From assembly GCF_024231755.1 (NCBI RefSeq), contig NZ_JAAEQH010000239.1, positions 1 through 34,737 on the forward strand: 34,737 nucleotides of DNA, read 5' to 3'. The stretch comes from Neptuniibacter sp. GTDB lineage: Bacteria; Pseudomonadota; Gammaproteobacteria; Pseudomonadales; Balneatricaceae. The notes below the pieces were generated by a model that was not told the DNA's origin, did not search any database, and worked only from the letters and a program-made list of their open reading frames with translations. This document shows positions 16,154 to 26,113 of this stretch, piece by piece (the first letter of the stretch is position 1; each line of letters opens with the position of its first letter). The position numbers were made by a program, and so were the translations under genes.

Positions 16154-16177
16154 GATTCTATCTGTTCCTGCTAACGA

Positions 16178-16948
16178 TTAGCCAGCTAGCGCTGCTTGCT
16201 GAAGCTCAATCAGCTCTGAGATGCCTTTACGCGCCAGATCCAGCATCGCATTCAGCTCATCTTGTGAATAAGGTGCGCCTTCAGCTGTACCCTGAACCTC
16301 TATAAATCCACCGTTATCAGTCATGATCACGTTCATATCGGTTTCTGCTTTACTATCTTCTGCGTAGTCCAGATCCAGAACTGCTTCGCCTTGATAGATA
16401 CCAACAGAGATCGCGGCGATTTTGCGCTTCAGTGGATCACCTTTCATCGCACCGTTTTTATCCTGTTTCAGGACATTGATAGCATCCTGAAGTGCTACAA
16501 AAGCACCGGTAATTGATGCTGTGCGTGTACCGCCATCGGCTTGTAGAACATCACAGTCCAGAGTGATTGTATTTTCACCCAGCTTGTTCAGATCCAAAGC
16601 GGCACGCAGTGAGCGGCCAATTAAGCGCTGGATCTCTACAGTACGCCCAGTCTGTTTTCCTTTTGCCGCTTCACGGCCGTTACGGGAAGTGGTGGAGCGG
16701 GGTAGCATACCGTATTCCGCAGTTACCCAACCCTGACCAGAACCGCGAAGAAAGCGCGGCACACCACGCTCAACGGTAGCTGTACAAAGAACTTTGGTGT
16801 CTCCAAACTCAACTAAAACCGAACCCTCAGCGTGTTTGGTGAAATTACGGGTGATTTTAACCTCGCGCATCTGATCATTTTCGCGACCGCTAGGGCGGTG
16901 CTTTTTGATGCCAAGATTCTGCAACTGTTCGGAGATAGATGAACTCAT
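16178..16948 (-). CDS. rph: Ribonuclease PH
   Basis: Phosphorolytic 3'-to-5' exoribonuclease that trims tRNA 3' ends. The family core from RPSGR through [24 protein letters not shown] sequence is intact, as are [13 protein letters not shown], the [17 protein letters not shown] motif and the terminal EVQGTAEG. I place the start at 16948, where AGGA lies five bases upstream, giving 256 residues. The open frame runs on to 17092 without a convincing start. Even so, about 17 residues precede RPSGR, which is the very N-terminus in most homologues, so this protein has a short N-terminal extension. It is divergent from yicC with about 100 bp between. Confidence 0.95.
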   Translation of the reverse strand: MSSSISEQLQNLGIKKHRPSGRENDQMREVKITRNFTKHAEGSVLVEFGDTKVLCTATVERGVPRFLRGSGQGWVTAEYGMLPRSTTSRNGREAAKGKQTGRTVEIQRLIGRSLRAALDLNKLGENTITLDCDVLQADGGTRTASITGAFVALQDAINVLKQDKNGAMKGDPLKRKIAAISVGIYQGEAVLDLDYAEDSKAETDMNVIMTDNGGFIEVQGTAEGAPYSQDELNAMLDLARKGISELIELQQAALAG

Positions 16949-17047
16949 GCCTGTCCTTTTTAATTTATGGTCAGCCTTGGCGTGGCAGAGCCGAGCCAGA
17001 CTGTTACAATGCGATTTAATAGCGCATTTTAATCGAGAACGAAGCAT

Positions 17048-17911
17048 ATGACACGTAGCATGACAGCTTTTGCTCGCCAGGAAGCCGAGCATGAATGGGG
17101 ATCACTGAGTTGGGAGATTCGATCAGTTAACCACCGTTATCTGGAACCCCATCTGCGTCTCCCAGAAAACCTCAAGGAGCTGGAGGGATTTCTCAGGGAA
17201 AAGCTGCGTAAAACGCTGAGCCGTGGCAAAGTTGAATGTACTCTGCGCTTTAATCCAGAAGCTAAAGTTCAACAGCTGGTGGTTAATGAAGGATATGCCA
17301 AAGAGGTTATTCAAGCAGCGGAATCTCTGCAGGGTATGATGGCTGAACACCAGTCCCTTGATCCTTTAGAACTGCTTCGCTGGCCTGGCGTTTTGCAGGA
17401 TGTGAAACTGGACATGGATCTGGTGAAGAACTCCGCTAAAGACCTGTTCGATAAGGCTTTGGATGATTTGATTGAAGGCCGCAGCCGTGAAGGTGTGGAA
17501 CTGGCATCACTGATCAATCAACGTCTCGACTCGATCAGTGAGATTGTTGCAGAAGTGCGTGAAAAAATGCCACAGATTCTGCAGAATCAGCGCGAAAATC
17601 TGGCGCAACGCTTGGAAGAGCTGCAAGCAGAGCTGGATGAAGCCCGTCTCGAGCAGGAGATTGCTTTGCTAGCACAGAAGGCTGACGTGGATGAAGAGAT
17701 GGATCGTCTGGATACTCATGTCCAGGAAGTTCGTCGTGTTCTGAAACAGAAAGGCCCAATTGGTCGCCGTTTGGATTTTCTGATGCAGGAGCTTAACCGC
17801 GAAGCTAATACCCTTTCATCGAAGTCTATCGTTGCTAATACCACGCAGTGTGCAGTGGAACTCAAAGTTTTGATTGAGCAGATGCGCGAGCAGATCCAAA
17901 ACATCGAGTGA
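17048..17911 (+). CDS. yicC: YicC family endoribonuclease
   Basis: YicC/YloC family protein, 287 residues, the usual length. It has the N-terminal YicC domain ([10 protein letters not shown] then [15 protein letters not shown], about 1-155) and the C-terminal DUF1732 domain (about 203-287). The latter contains EMDRLDTHV and the highly conserved [22 protein letters not shown] segment. Family members are endoribonucleases; in E. coli YicC promotes decay of the small RNA RyhB. It keeps its ancestral place next to rph and close to gmk. Confidence 0.93.
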   Translation: MTRSMTAFARQEAEHEWGSLSWEIRSVNHRYLEPHLRLPENLKELEGFLREKLRKTLSRGKVECTLRFNPEAKVQQLVVNEGYAKEVIQAAESLQGMMAEHQSLDPLELLRWPGVLQDVKLDMDLVKNSAKDLFDKALDDLIEGRSREGVELASLINQRLDSISEIVAEVREKMPQILQNQRENLAQRLEELQAELDEARLEQEIALLAQKADVDEEMDRLDTHVQEVRRVLKQKGPIGRRLDFLMQELNREANTLSSKSIVANTTQCAVELKVLIEQMREQIQNIE

Positions 17912-18212
17912 TTCTCAGCGCAAAGGCCTGACAGTTGGATTGATGCCATTGTCAGGCTATCTTCTCTCCCACACACCAAAAAATCCCTTGTCTTGAGTCG
18001 GTCAATAACGTTTTTTGCGGCAGTAATTTGATCAGCTGAATTAATTTGTACGATCGTTCATTTACTCGTATTTGCTTAAAAGCTAAAGTAAGTATGACTT
18101 CCCTCAGCTTATCTCAATCTCTAGAAAAAGATTTGTTGAGGCTATCAGCGGAATTATTGACCGTAATTTTCATCTAAGATGATCGCTACATAGCAACCGA
18201 ATGAGGCATAGG
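17912..18212. other. Intergenic region between yicC and the FIST gene
   Basis: No gene seen. GCCTGACA (17926-17933) and TGTCAGGC (17950-17957) form an 8-bp stem with a long loop 15 bp after yicC, a possible weak terminator since no T-run follows. The rest is AT-rich. TTGACC at 18157-18162 could be a -35 element, but no good -10 lies at the right spacing. Confidence 0.4.
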
Positions 18213-19340
18213 ATGCGCGTAGAACAGTACAGCTTAACTGCGAACGAAATTAAACAAGGTGTTAAGGCCTCAGGCCCTCATCCTGATCTGGTTTTGGTTT
18301 TTGCATCGTCTGCTCTGATGCGCTCAGATGAATTATTCCCTGCTCTGCAACAAGCCTATCCCGAATCCCCGCTTGCCGGTTGCTCCACAGCTGGAGAGAT
18401 CAACCTAGATAGTGTTGTGGATGATAGCGCTGTGATCAGCGAAGTTTTTCTACAAGATGCTTCTTGCAACGTTGTAACTTCACCCGTTTCCGGCATCAAA
18501 GATTCAAAAGCAGCTGGGATAAGGCTTGCAGAACAGGTTGAAGCTAAAGGTTTGAAAGCTGTAGTGCTATTTGCGCCAGGTGTGGATGTTAATGGCAGTG
18601 CCATTATTAATGGTATTGCATCTGTGTTGGGTGGGCAAATACCTATCAGCGGTGGTTTGGCCGGAGATGGAAGTGATTTTGAACAGACCTCGACTATAAG
18701 CTCTGCTGGGATAGAAACTGATCAGCTTTGTGCCGTGTGCTTTTATGGTGATTCACTGAATTTTGAGTATGGATCTTTTGGCGGTTGGAACTGCTTTGGT
18801 CCTATGCGCAAAGTTACCCGCTGTGATGGCAATATCCTGTATGAACTGGACGGTAAGCCCGCCTTGGAACTGTATAAGCAGTATCTGGGTGAATATGCCA
18901 GTGAGCTGCCTTCATCTGCTTTGTTGTTTCCGCTGGAGATGATGACTGCTGAGAAACGGGAATCAGGGATTATTCGGACTATTCTGGGAGTAAATGAAGA
19001 GAATGGAAGTTTGATCCTCGCGGGTGACATCGACCCGGATGGTTATCTGCGTCTGATGCACACATCCGTTGATGGTTTGATTAACGGCGCTGAAACAGCA
19101 GCATCAGATATCTCTGTCTCAGAGCAGGACCGACTGGCGATTCTCGTAAGTTGTGTCGGGCGGAAACTGGTGATGGGTGATGAGGTGGCTGAAGAGGTGG
19201 AAGCTGTAAATATGAAACTGGGTAAAAGGACAGTTTCAACCGGCTTTTATTCCTACGGGGAGATCTGCCCAGCCAAGGGCTTAACTCAGTGTGATCTGCA
19301 CAACCAGACCATGACACTTACGGTGATCTCTGAAAATTGA
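18213..19340 (+). CDS. FIST domain sensory protein
   Basis: Predicted cytoplasmic small-molecule sensor with FIST_N (about 15-205) and FIST_C (about 210-360) domains. Recognisable family features are DLVLVFASSALM, the CSTAGEI motif following SPLAGCS, and ISGGLAGDGSDF. FIST domains usually accompany signalling proteins, and their ligand is often guessed to be an amino acid or similar. Here the domain pair stands alone with no kinase, cyclase or chemoreceptor nearby. I choose ATG 18213 (375 residues) because GAGG at 18203-18206 is six bases upstream; an ATG at 18201 lacks a site. It lies between yicC and gmk, which are close together in Pseudomonas as I recall. Confidence 0.85.
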   Translation: MRVEQYSLTANEIKQGVKASGPHPDLVLVFASSALMRSDELFPALQQAYPESPLAGCSTAGEINLDSVVDDSAVISEVFLQDASCNVVTSPVSGIKDSKAAGIRLAEQVEAKGLKAVVLFAPGVDVNGSAIINGIASVLGGQIPISGGLAGDGSDFEQTSTISSAGIETDQLCAVCFYGDSLNFEYGSFGGWNCFGPMRKVTRCDGNILYELDGKPALELYKQYLGEYASELPSSALLFPLEMMTAEKRESGIIRTILGVNEENGSLILAGDIDPDGYLRLMHTSVDGLINGAETAASDISVSEQDRLAILVSCVGRKLVMGDEVAEEVEAVNMKLGKRTVSTGFYSYGEICPAKGLTQCDLHNQTMTLTVISEN

Positions 19341-19397
19341 CCGTGCTTAAGTCGGGTTGCTCTAAGTGATCTCGAAGCGGTTAATTGATAGAGTTAA

Positions 19398-20792
19398 TTA
19401 AAGCGTCGAGCTTTTCGTACCTGCTTTATCTGAATTCAGTGCCAGCTGTTTGTCTGTTGAAGGCTTGTCCAGGCGGGCCAGATAAGACTTCAACTTGCTC
19501 TGGAACGCTTTTTTCTTCTTACCTGTAAGCGACACTGCAATTGGGATCTTCGCTGTCATCGGGTTAACCGGGCGGCCATTTACATGCAGCTCAAAGTGCA
19601 GGTGTGGCCCGGTCGAGCGACCTGTATTGCCGGACTGGGCGATCCTCTGACCTCGTTTCACACGCTGACCCTTAACAACATAAGATTTGTTCAAGTGCAG
19701 ATAACGGGTTTTGTAGCTCTGACCGTGCTGAATCTCGATATAGAGCCCTGCGTATTTATGACGAACCACACGCTTAACGATACCATCACCGGTTGATCTT
19801 ACGGCCGCGCCAATAGGCATCGCAAAGTCAGTGCCGTTATGAGGGCGGATCAGCCCGGTCACTGGGTGTTTACGACGAGGGTTAAAGCGGGAGCTCTGGC
19901 GATACTTGCCGCTAAACGGATAGCGTTGGAACGCTTTCTCGAGATTGCGACCTTTTTGATCGTAGTAGTTATCTTCAAACAGGTAGGCGTGTATATCATG
20001 GCGACGGTTTTTGATTCTTACCGCTTCAATACGGTTATTACCGGTTGCTTCGCCATCCACATACTGGCGGGAGAGCAGTACTTCAAACTTATCTCCCCGT
20101 TGCAGATCTCGGCGGAAATCCACTCGTTGTTTTAGTATTTGAGTAATCGTCTGAGCTTCCCACTGAGACAGCCCAGCTTTCTGACTAGACCCCGTAAAAG
20201 TCAGGATGATTTCGCCACTTACCAGCTGATCCTGCCAGTCACCTTCTAGTTGAACCTCTTCAAATTCAAAACCGCCAGATTCTTTACGCTGATAAACGAC
20301 CTTGTGTGACAAGCTGAACTGCAGTTCGAAGCGTTTCAGAACCTGATCCTGCTTATCAAATACCAAGGTGTGTCCGGGTTTCAGATTATCCAGTGCCAGT
20401 ACGTTTACGTCCGCCTCGAGCAACTGATACATAGTTTTCTGGGGCAGCTGTAAGCGCTCAAAGATCTTGCTGAGAGTATCGCCTTTTCTGACAATGTACT
20501 GATAACTATTAGGTGTGTTGCCCGCTACGGGAACTAACAGTGTTTCGTGGGTGGGTACCTTGTCGAAGGCCCAGGGCGCACGTAGTTGGCGCAGACTGAG
20601 TTCAGGCTGCTCAAATACCGGTGCATCGGTATCTGTTAGATGACCGAGAGAAAGTGGCGAGCTGGAAAAATTACTATCAGAAGAGGGTAGAACCAGTGCA
20701 ATCGAGAGCAGTAAACCTAGCCCCAGCAAAGATAGCTGGTGGAAGCGGGGTAGAGCTGTAACAAAACTGGTGGAGGCTGAAATCCAGCGCAT
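19398..20792 (-). CDS. Peptidoglycan DD-endopeptidase, M23 family with LysM (MepM/YebA-like)
   Basis: Probable periplasmic, membrane-anchored murein endopeptidase that cuts D-Ala-mDAP cross-links to allow wall growth. The 464-residue protein has an N-terminal membrane segment (about 19-36) and a LysM/OapA-like region (YIVRKGDTLSKIF, about 99-146). A middle Csd3-like domain (about 155-285) and a C-terminal M23 domain (about 300-410) follow. The zinc ligands are visible as His318, Asp322 and His399 (in HLH), with His366 and His397 as the other catalytic histidines. The start Met is the only one before the membrane segment, but I see no good ribosome binding site. It is divergent from gmk. Confidence 0.9.
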   Translation of the reverse strand: MRWISASTSFVTALPRFHQLSLLGLGLLLSIALVLPSSDSNFSSSPLSLGHLTDTDAPVFEQPELSLRQLRAPWAFDKVPTHETLLVPVAGNTPNSYQYIVRKGDTLSKIFERLQLPQKTMYQLLEADVNVLALDNLKPGHTLVFDKQDQVLKRFELQFSLSHKVVYQRKESGGFEFEEVQLEGDWQDQLVSGEIILTFTGSSQKAGLSQWEAQTITQILKQRVDFRRDLQRGDKFEVLLSRQYVDGEATGNNRIEAVRIKNRRHDIHAYLFEDNYYDQKGRNLEKAFQRYPFSGKYRQSSRFNPRRKHPVTGLIRPHNGTDFAMPIGAAVRSTGDGIVKRVVRHKYAGLYIEIQHGQSYKTRYLHLNKSYVVKGQRVKRGQRIAQSGNTGRSTGPHLHFELHVNGRPVNPMTAKIPIAVSLTGKKKKAFQSKLKSYLARLDKPSTDKQLALNSDKAGTKSSTL

Positions 20793-20900
20793 CAGTGTAA
20801 CCGTCGAACTACTTTATCTTGTTTAATTAAGGCGATCATAAACCATAATCACCGGAAACGCCCGCTATTACTGAGGTTAACGGCTATTTTTGTAGGGTAT

Positions 20901-20930
20901 TTAGCTTAAAGTAGTGAAAGCTTCTATAAT
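20901..20930 (+). promoter_or_regulatory. Candidate promoter of gmk
   Basis: A perfect TATAAT at 20925-20930 is preceded by TTAGCT (20901-20906) at 18 bp, a weak -35. Transcription would start near 20937, about 40 nt before the gmk ATG. Confidence 0.45.
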
Positions 20931-20958
20931 GTGCGGCGCAATTTATCATTATTGTTAA

Positions 20959-21611
<653 letters not shown>

Positions 21612-21650
21612 GCGCGGTCTTCTATACATACCAAGTTTCTGAGGTTCACA

Positions 21651-21863
21651 ATGGCACGAGTTACAGTTGAAGATTGCCTGGAAAACGTAGATAACCGTTT
21701 CCAGCTAGTGATGGTTGCAGCTAAGCGCGCACGTCAACTGGCTACAGGTGGTAAAGAGCCAAAAGTTGAGTGGGAAAACGATAAACCAACTGTTGTTGCC
21801 CTACGTGAAATTGCTGAAGGTCATACTGATCGCACTGTTCTGGACGAAATCGAGCAAGACTAG
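21651..21863 (+). CDS. rpoZ: RNA polymerase omega subunit
   Basis: The 70-residue omega subunit, which helps fold and hold the beta-prime subunit and forms part of a ppGpp-binding site on the enzyme. The start [20 protein letters not shown] is diagnostic. The conserved [13 protein letters not shown] occurs about residues 44-56. It is shorter than E. coli omega (91 residues) but within the range for this group. GAGG lies about seven bases before the ATG. Its neighbours gmk and spoT are the usual ones. Confidence 0.97.
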   Translation: MARVTVEDCLENVDNRFQLVMVAAKRARQLATGGKEPKVEWENDKPTVVALREIAEGHTDRTVLDEIEQD

Positions 21864-21887
21864 TTCTTCAGACAAGCAATCCCAGTT

Positions 21888-21920
21888 AACGCCCTGACTT
21901 TTCAGGGCGTTTTCGTTTTT
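21888..21920 (+). terminator. Rho-independent terminator after rpoZ
   Basis: AACGCCCTGA (21888-21897) pairs perfectly with TCAGGGCGTT (21902-21911) around CTTT, followed by TTCGTTTTT. It separates rpoZ from spoT, so spoT probably needs its own promoter or read-through. Confidence 0.9.
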
Positions 21921-22017
21921 GAACATGTATTATTCTTTTCGCGTTAGCCTCTTTTCCTCCTACCGTTAATACGGCATTATCCTAGAATAGAGATATCCCT
22001 GAAGTAACGGAACATTA

Positions 22018-24153
22018 ATGCCAACTATCGATGCCCTTTCACAGCGTTTAGATGACTATCTGGACCCACAGCAGATCCAGCAGGTTCGTCGTTCCTATTT
22101 TTACGCTGAACAAGCGCACGATGGTCAAAAACGTAAGAGCGGTGAGCCTTATGTGACCCATCCTCTGGCAGCTGCAAATATTCTGGCAGAGCTGCGGATG
22201 GACCATCAGAGTCTGATGGCGGCTATGTTGCATGATGTGATCGAAGATACAGAGATCAGTTACGAGGGGATTGAGTCCCAGTTTGGTAAGTCGGTTGCAG
22301 ATATCGTTGATGGGGTGTCCAAACTGACCCATCTGGAATTTGAAACTAAAGCTGAAGCTCAGGCCAGTAACTTCCAGAAAATGGTACTGGCGATGGCGGA
22401 GGATATCCGCGTTATTCTGGTGAAGCTTGCCGACCGATTGCACAACATGCGTACGCTGGGAGCAATGCCTCCGCATAAGCAGCGTCGTATCGCCCGTGAG
22501 ACCCTGGACATTTATGCTCCTATTGCGGCTCGATTAGGGATGCGTGATGTTCAAGTTGAACTGGAAGATCTGGCGTTTCAGGCGCATTACCCTATGCGTG
22601 CCAAGCATATCCGACGTGCCGTTGTGCAGGCCCGTGGTCAACGCAAAGATGTAATTAGCTCGATTCAGGAAACAATTGAGAAACGTCTGCAAAAAGAGGG
22701 CTTTAAAGGTCAGGTTACTGGTCGTGAAAAACACCTCTACAGCATCTACTCAAAGATGAAGGCGCAACGTAAATCCTTCTCTGAGATCATGGATGTTTTT
22801 GCTTTCCGTATCGTTACCGACAGTGTTGATGACTGTTACCGTACACTTGGTGCAGTACATAACCTCTACAAGCCCGTTCACGGTCGTTTTAAAGATTACA
22901 TAGCAATTCCTAAAGCGAACGGTTACCAATCCCTTCATACCGATCTTTTTGGTGCCCGAGATATCACTATTGAGGTGCAGATCCGTACCCATGAGATGGA
23001 TGCGGTAGCAAGCCAGGGTATTGCTGAGCACAGTCACTATAAAAATGATGAAGAAGTAGATGCCTCTTCGGAAAGCGCTTTAGGTAGTTACAAACGTGCC
23101 CGTAAGTGGGTTCAGGGGCTACTGGAGATGCATCAACGTGCCGGTAACTCCATGGAGTTTATCGATAGCGTGAAGACAGACCTGTTCCCGGATGAGGTTT
23201 ATGTCTTTACACCACTGGGCAAAATTATGGAGCTGCCAAGTGGTGCGACTGCCGTCGATTTTGCCTACGCCGTACATACTGATGTAGGTAACTCTTGTGT
23301 TTCCTGCCGTATCAATCGCCGATTGGCGCCCCTGTCTCAGGCGTTGGAAAATGGCCAGACTGTTGAGGTCATTACAACCCCGAGTGCCCAGCCAAATATG
23401 GCTTGGCTTAACTTCGTTGTTACGGGTAAAGCCCGCTCGGCAATTCGTCATTACCTGAAAAACCAACAGCGCCATGAGTCGGTGGAACTGGGGCAGCGTT
23501 TGTTAAACCAGTTCTTGGCTAACTATGGTGCTACGGTGAGTGATGTTGACCCATTCAAGCTCAGTGAACTTCTGCGTGAAGCGGAGCTGGAGAGCCTAGA
23601 GGATCTGCTGGAAGATATTGGTCTGGGCAACCGCATGGCTTATGTGGTTGCACGCCGTCTGCGCCCTGAGGAGCAAGATACAGGGGCAGAGGAAACGGAT
23701 AAGAACCGTCGCCAGAAACCGATGTCGATTAAAGGCACAGAAGGAATGGTGTTGCAGTATGCGAAGTGCTGTTTGCCTATTCCGGGTGACAAAATTATCG
23801 GTCATATCAGTACTGGGCGTGGTCTGGTTATTCATCAGACGGACTGTCGAAATATCGGTTATCTACGGGATGATCCGGAAAAATGTATCTATCTGGAATG
23901 GTCAGATCATCTGGAAGATGAATACAGCGTCAACCTGACCACAGAGGTAGAATCGCATCGAGGCATTATCGCTGAGTTGGCTACCACTGCTTCAAGCGCG
24001 GGAGCTGATGTGGTCGCAATCGATATCAGCGAACACGAAGGGCAGCTAGCCAGTGTGCATATGGAAGTGACTGTAAAAGACAGGGTGCATCTGGCGAAGG
24101 TAATGAAGAAACTTCGTCGCCTTAAGAGTGTAAATCGTATCAGCCGCGATTAA
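22018..24153 (+). CDS. spoT: Bifunctional (p)ppGpp synthetase/hydrolase SpoT
   Basis: Stringent-response enzyme that makes and degrades (p)ppGpp in the cytoplasm. The 711-residue protein has an N-terminal HD hydrolase domain with His48, His72-Asp73 and the EDT motif (76-78). Its position matches E. coli SpoT. The synthetase domain contains FKDYIAIPKANGYQSLHT and EVQIRT, and is followed by a TGS domain (about 385-447), a helical/zinc-finger region with CCLPIPGDKIIGH, and a C-terminal ACT domain (about 635-708). The hydrolase motifs are intact. It lies in the gmk-rpoZ-spoT order; trmH and recG, which follow in E. coli, are absent here. Confidence 0.96.
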   Translation: MPTIDALSQRLDDYLDPQQIQQVRRSYFYAEQAHDGQKRKSGEPYVTHPLAAANILAELRMDHQSLMAAMLHDVIEDTEISYEGIESQFGKSVADIVDGVSKLTHLEFETKAEAQASNFQKMVLAMAEDIRVILVKLADRLHNMRTLGAMPPHKQRRIARETLDIYAPIAARLGMRDVQVELEDLAFQAHYPMRAKHIRRAVVQARGQRKDVISSIQETIEKRLQKEGFKGQVTGREKHLYSIYSKMKAQRKSFSEIMDVFAFRIVTDSVDDCYRTLGAVHNLYKPVHGRFKDYIAIPKANGYQSLHTDLFGARDITIEVQIRTHEMDAVASQGIAEHSHYKNDEEVDASSESALGSYKRARKWVQGLLEMHQRAGNSMEFIDSVKTDLFPDEVYVFTPLGKIMELPSGATAVDFAYAVHTDVGNSCVSCRINRRLAPLSQALENGQTVEVITTPSAQPNMAWLNFVVTGKARSAIRHYLKNQQRHESVELGQRLLNQFLANYGATVSDVDPFKLSELLREAELESLEDLLEDIGLGNRMAYVVARRLRPEEQDTGAEETDKNRRQKPMSIKGTEGMVLQYAKCCLPIPGDKIIGHISTGRGLVIHQTDCRNIGYLRDDPEKCIYLEWSDHLEDEYSVNLTTEVESHRGIIAELATTASSAGADVVAIDISEHEGQLASVHMEVTVKDRVHLAKVMKKLRRLKSVNRISRD

Positions 24154-24240
24154 ATAGCTCTTAAGCAAATGTAGCTATTTGAGCGATTTGTTAAGTGTTT
24201 GGGGCTCTTCTCAATACCCCCCGGTCTTAATAGCCCAGTC

Positions 24241-26037
24241 TTAATATCCTAGGGCTTGCCCCTCACGGCGGTTATCCACACCGCTCTCCCAACTTCCATT
24301 AGGAAGACGTCTGAAACCATGTAGACCACTGTTCAGGTCTCGGATTTTTAGACTATGTCCCATGGACTGCAGCTGCTCCTGAAGTGATTCCGCATTAGTT
24401 CCAGCTTCCAGCTCTGTCAGACCATTTCGATTGCTAATATGCGCGTGATTAACTACTTCCTGCAAAGGCATATCGGTGTTAAGCATCAGCAGTAGGCTTT
24501 GTGCTACATAGTTGATGATACGGCTGCCACCGGGCGAGCCGATCGCTGCGTATAGTTCTCCCTTTTCATCAAATACCATAAACGGGGACATGGAACTGCG
24601 TGGGCGTTTTCTGGGTTGTACCCGGTTGGCAATAACGCGCCCTTTGTAGACGCCTTTAAAAGAGAAATCTGTAAGCTGGTTATTAAGCAGAAAGCCTCCG
24701 ACCATCACTGTTGAGCCAAAAGCCATCTCGATGCTGGTGGTCATCGATACCGCGTTGCCCCACTGATCAACAACCGAAAAATGGCTGGTGGATGGTAATT
24801 CCGGTGACATATCGTCAGCCTGATGCAAAGAGATCGAAGTTGGGTTACCGGGCTTTGCAGTTCCTATATCCAGATTAGGATTGAGTAGCTTGCTTCGGTG
24901 CTTAATATAAGTTGGATTAAGCAGCTCAAGAGTAGGTACGTAAACAAAGTCGCTATCAGCCAAATAGCGGTTGCGATCGGCAAATGCCAACCGCGAAGCC
25001 TGGGTAAATAGGTGATTGAAGTTAGCGCAGTTAGGATCTAGCCGATCCATTTGTTTGTCTTCGAGCAGCTTAAGAATCTGCAAAACCGTTACACCGCCGG
25101 AAGTTGGAGGGGGGAAGCCGCAAACCTTGTACTTTCGATAGGGCAGGCATATCGCTTCTCGCTCAACACTTCGGTAGTTATTTAGATCTGAAAGGCTAAG
25201 AAGCCCTGGGTTATCTGCTATGTTGGTAACTTTCTCAGTGATTTTTTGCGCAAGAGCACCTTTATAGAAAGCTTTTGTTCCTTGTTTTGCTATCAGGGTC
25301 AGGCTATCTGCCAATTCAGGGTTTTTTCGTAAGAACCCAACAGGTAGTGGGCTTCCGTCAGCGGTGTAAAAATAGTTCTGAGCTTCTTTGTAGCGGTTGA
25401 GCCCCGGATTGATGCCGCTAGCAATTAATTTATGCAGTCTAGGGCCTATTTCAAAACCTGTTTCTGACTGAGTGATTGCATCGCTAAAAAGGTTCTGCCA
25501 TGGCAGCTTTCCATGTTGTTGTTGAGCTGATTCCAACATTTTCAACACGCCTGGTACGCCTACAGATCTACCACCTACCATGGCATCAACCCATTTCATC
25601 GGTTGGCCTTGCTTATAAAATAGCTGATGATTTGCTTTGGCTGGGGCCGTTTCACGGCCATCGAAGGCCTTTAGCTGCTGTTTGGCCTGATCCCAATAGA
25701 GCATAAATGCTCCGCCACCAATCCCGGAAGATTGTGGTTCGACCAGAGTTAGCATTGCTTGAATCGCAACGGCGGCATCGGCTGCGCTGCCTCCATCATT
25801 CAGAACATTCATTCCGGCTTGGGTTGCAAGAGGGTGAGCTGTCACAACCATTGCATTCTGCGAGGTTGTGCTGCTGCTTTGTTGTAAGCCTGTTGCTGTT
25901 TCCGGTGCTAAATCTTCCTCAACAGCAGTGCTGTACCCCGAAATTGTTAGTAAAAGGGTGAGGAAACAAGAAAAGATTAGTGACCGAGGTAATGAAACCT
26001 TAGAAAAATTAGGTTTAATTGAGGATTTCTTTCTCAA
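24241..26037 (-). CDS. ggt: Gamma-glutamyltransferase
   Basis: Periplasmic N-terminal nucleophile hydrolase that cleaves glutathione and other gamma-glutamyl compounds. The 598-residue precursor has a signal peptide (about 1-38) and the N-terminal motif VVTAHPLATQAGMNVLNDGG. The self-cleavage site is at Thr417 (in STSHFSVVD), with the small subunit from there on. GFLLNNQLTDFS and SMSPFMVFD, then IGSPGGSRI, match the substrate-binding motifs. The start is TTG (26037) with a basic RKK after it. An in-frame stop 18 bp upstream leaves no better start, and the nearest AGGG is about 11 bp away. Glutathione synthesis (gshA) also lies in this window. Confidence 0.94.
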   Translation of the reverse strand: MRKKSSIKPNFSKVSLPRSLIFSCFLTLLLTISGYSTAVEEDLAPETATGLQQSSSTTSQNAMVVTAHPLATQAGMNVLNDGGSAADAAVAIQAMLTLVEPQSSGIGGGAFMLYWDQAKQQLKAFDGRETAPAKANHQLFYKQGQPMKWVDAMVGGRSVGVPGVLKMLESAQQQHGKLPWQNLFSDAITQSETGFEIGPRLHKLIASGINPGLNRYKEAQNYFYTADGSPLPVGFLRKNPELADSLTLIAKQGTKAFYKGALAQKITEKVTNIADNPGLLSLSDLNNYRSVEREAICLPYRKYKVCGFPPPTSGGVTVLQILKLLEDKQMDRLDPNCANFNHLFTQASRLAFADRNRYLADSDFVYVPTLELLNPTYIKHRSKLLNPNLDIGTAKPGNPTSISLHQADDMSPELPSTSHFSVVDQWGNAVSMTTSIEMAFGSTVMVGGFLLNNQLTDFSFKGVYKGRVIANRVQPRKRPRSSMSPFMVFDEKGELYAAIGSPGGSRIINYVAQSLLLMLNTDMPLQEVVNHAHISNRNGLTELEAGTNAESLQEQLQSMGHSLKIRDLNSGLHGFRRLPNGSWESGVDNRREGQALGY

Positions 26038-26113
26038 GAGCTTTGCTTTCCCTTAGTGTTGCTAATAATCTACTCTTTAGATTGTACTAAGGCCAGTAAT
26101 TGGAGAAAGGAAA

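Noticed and set aside
16949..17092. Upstream extension of rph
   Set aside because: The added residues (Cys/His-rich) overlap the divergent yicC start and have no family match; the ATG at 16948 has a ribosome binding site.
24152..24180. Terminator hairpin after spoT
   Set aside because: The 8-bp AT-rich stem AAATAGCT/AGCTATTT has a 13-nt loop and no T-run, too weak to call.
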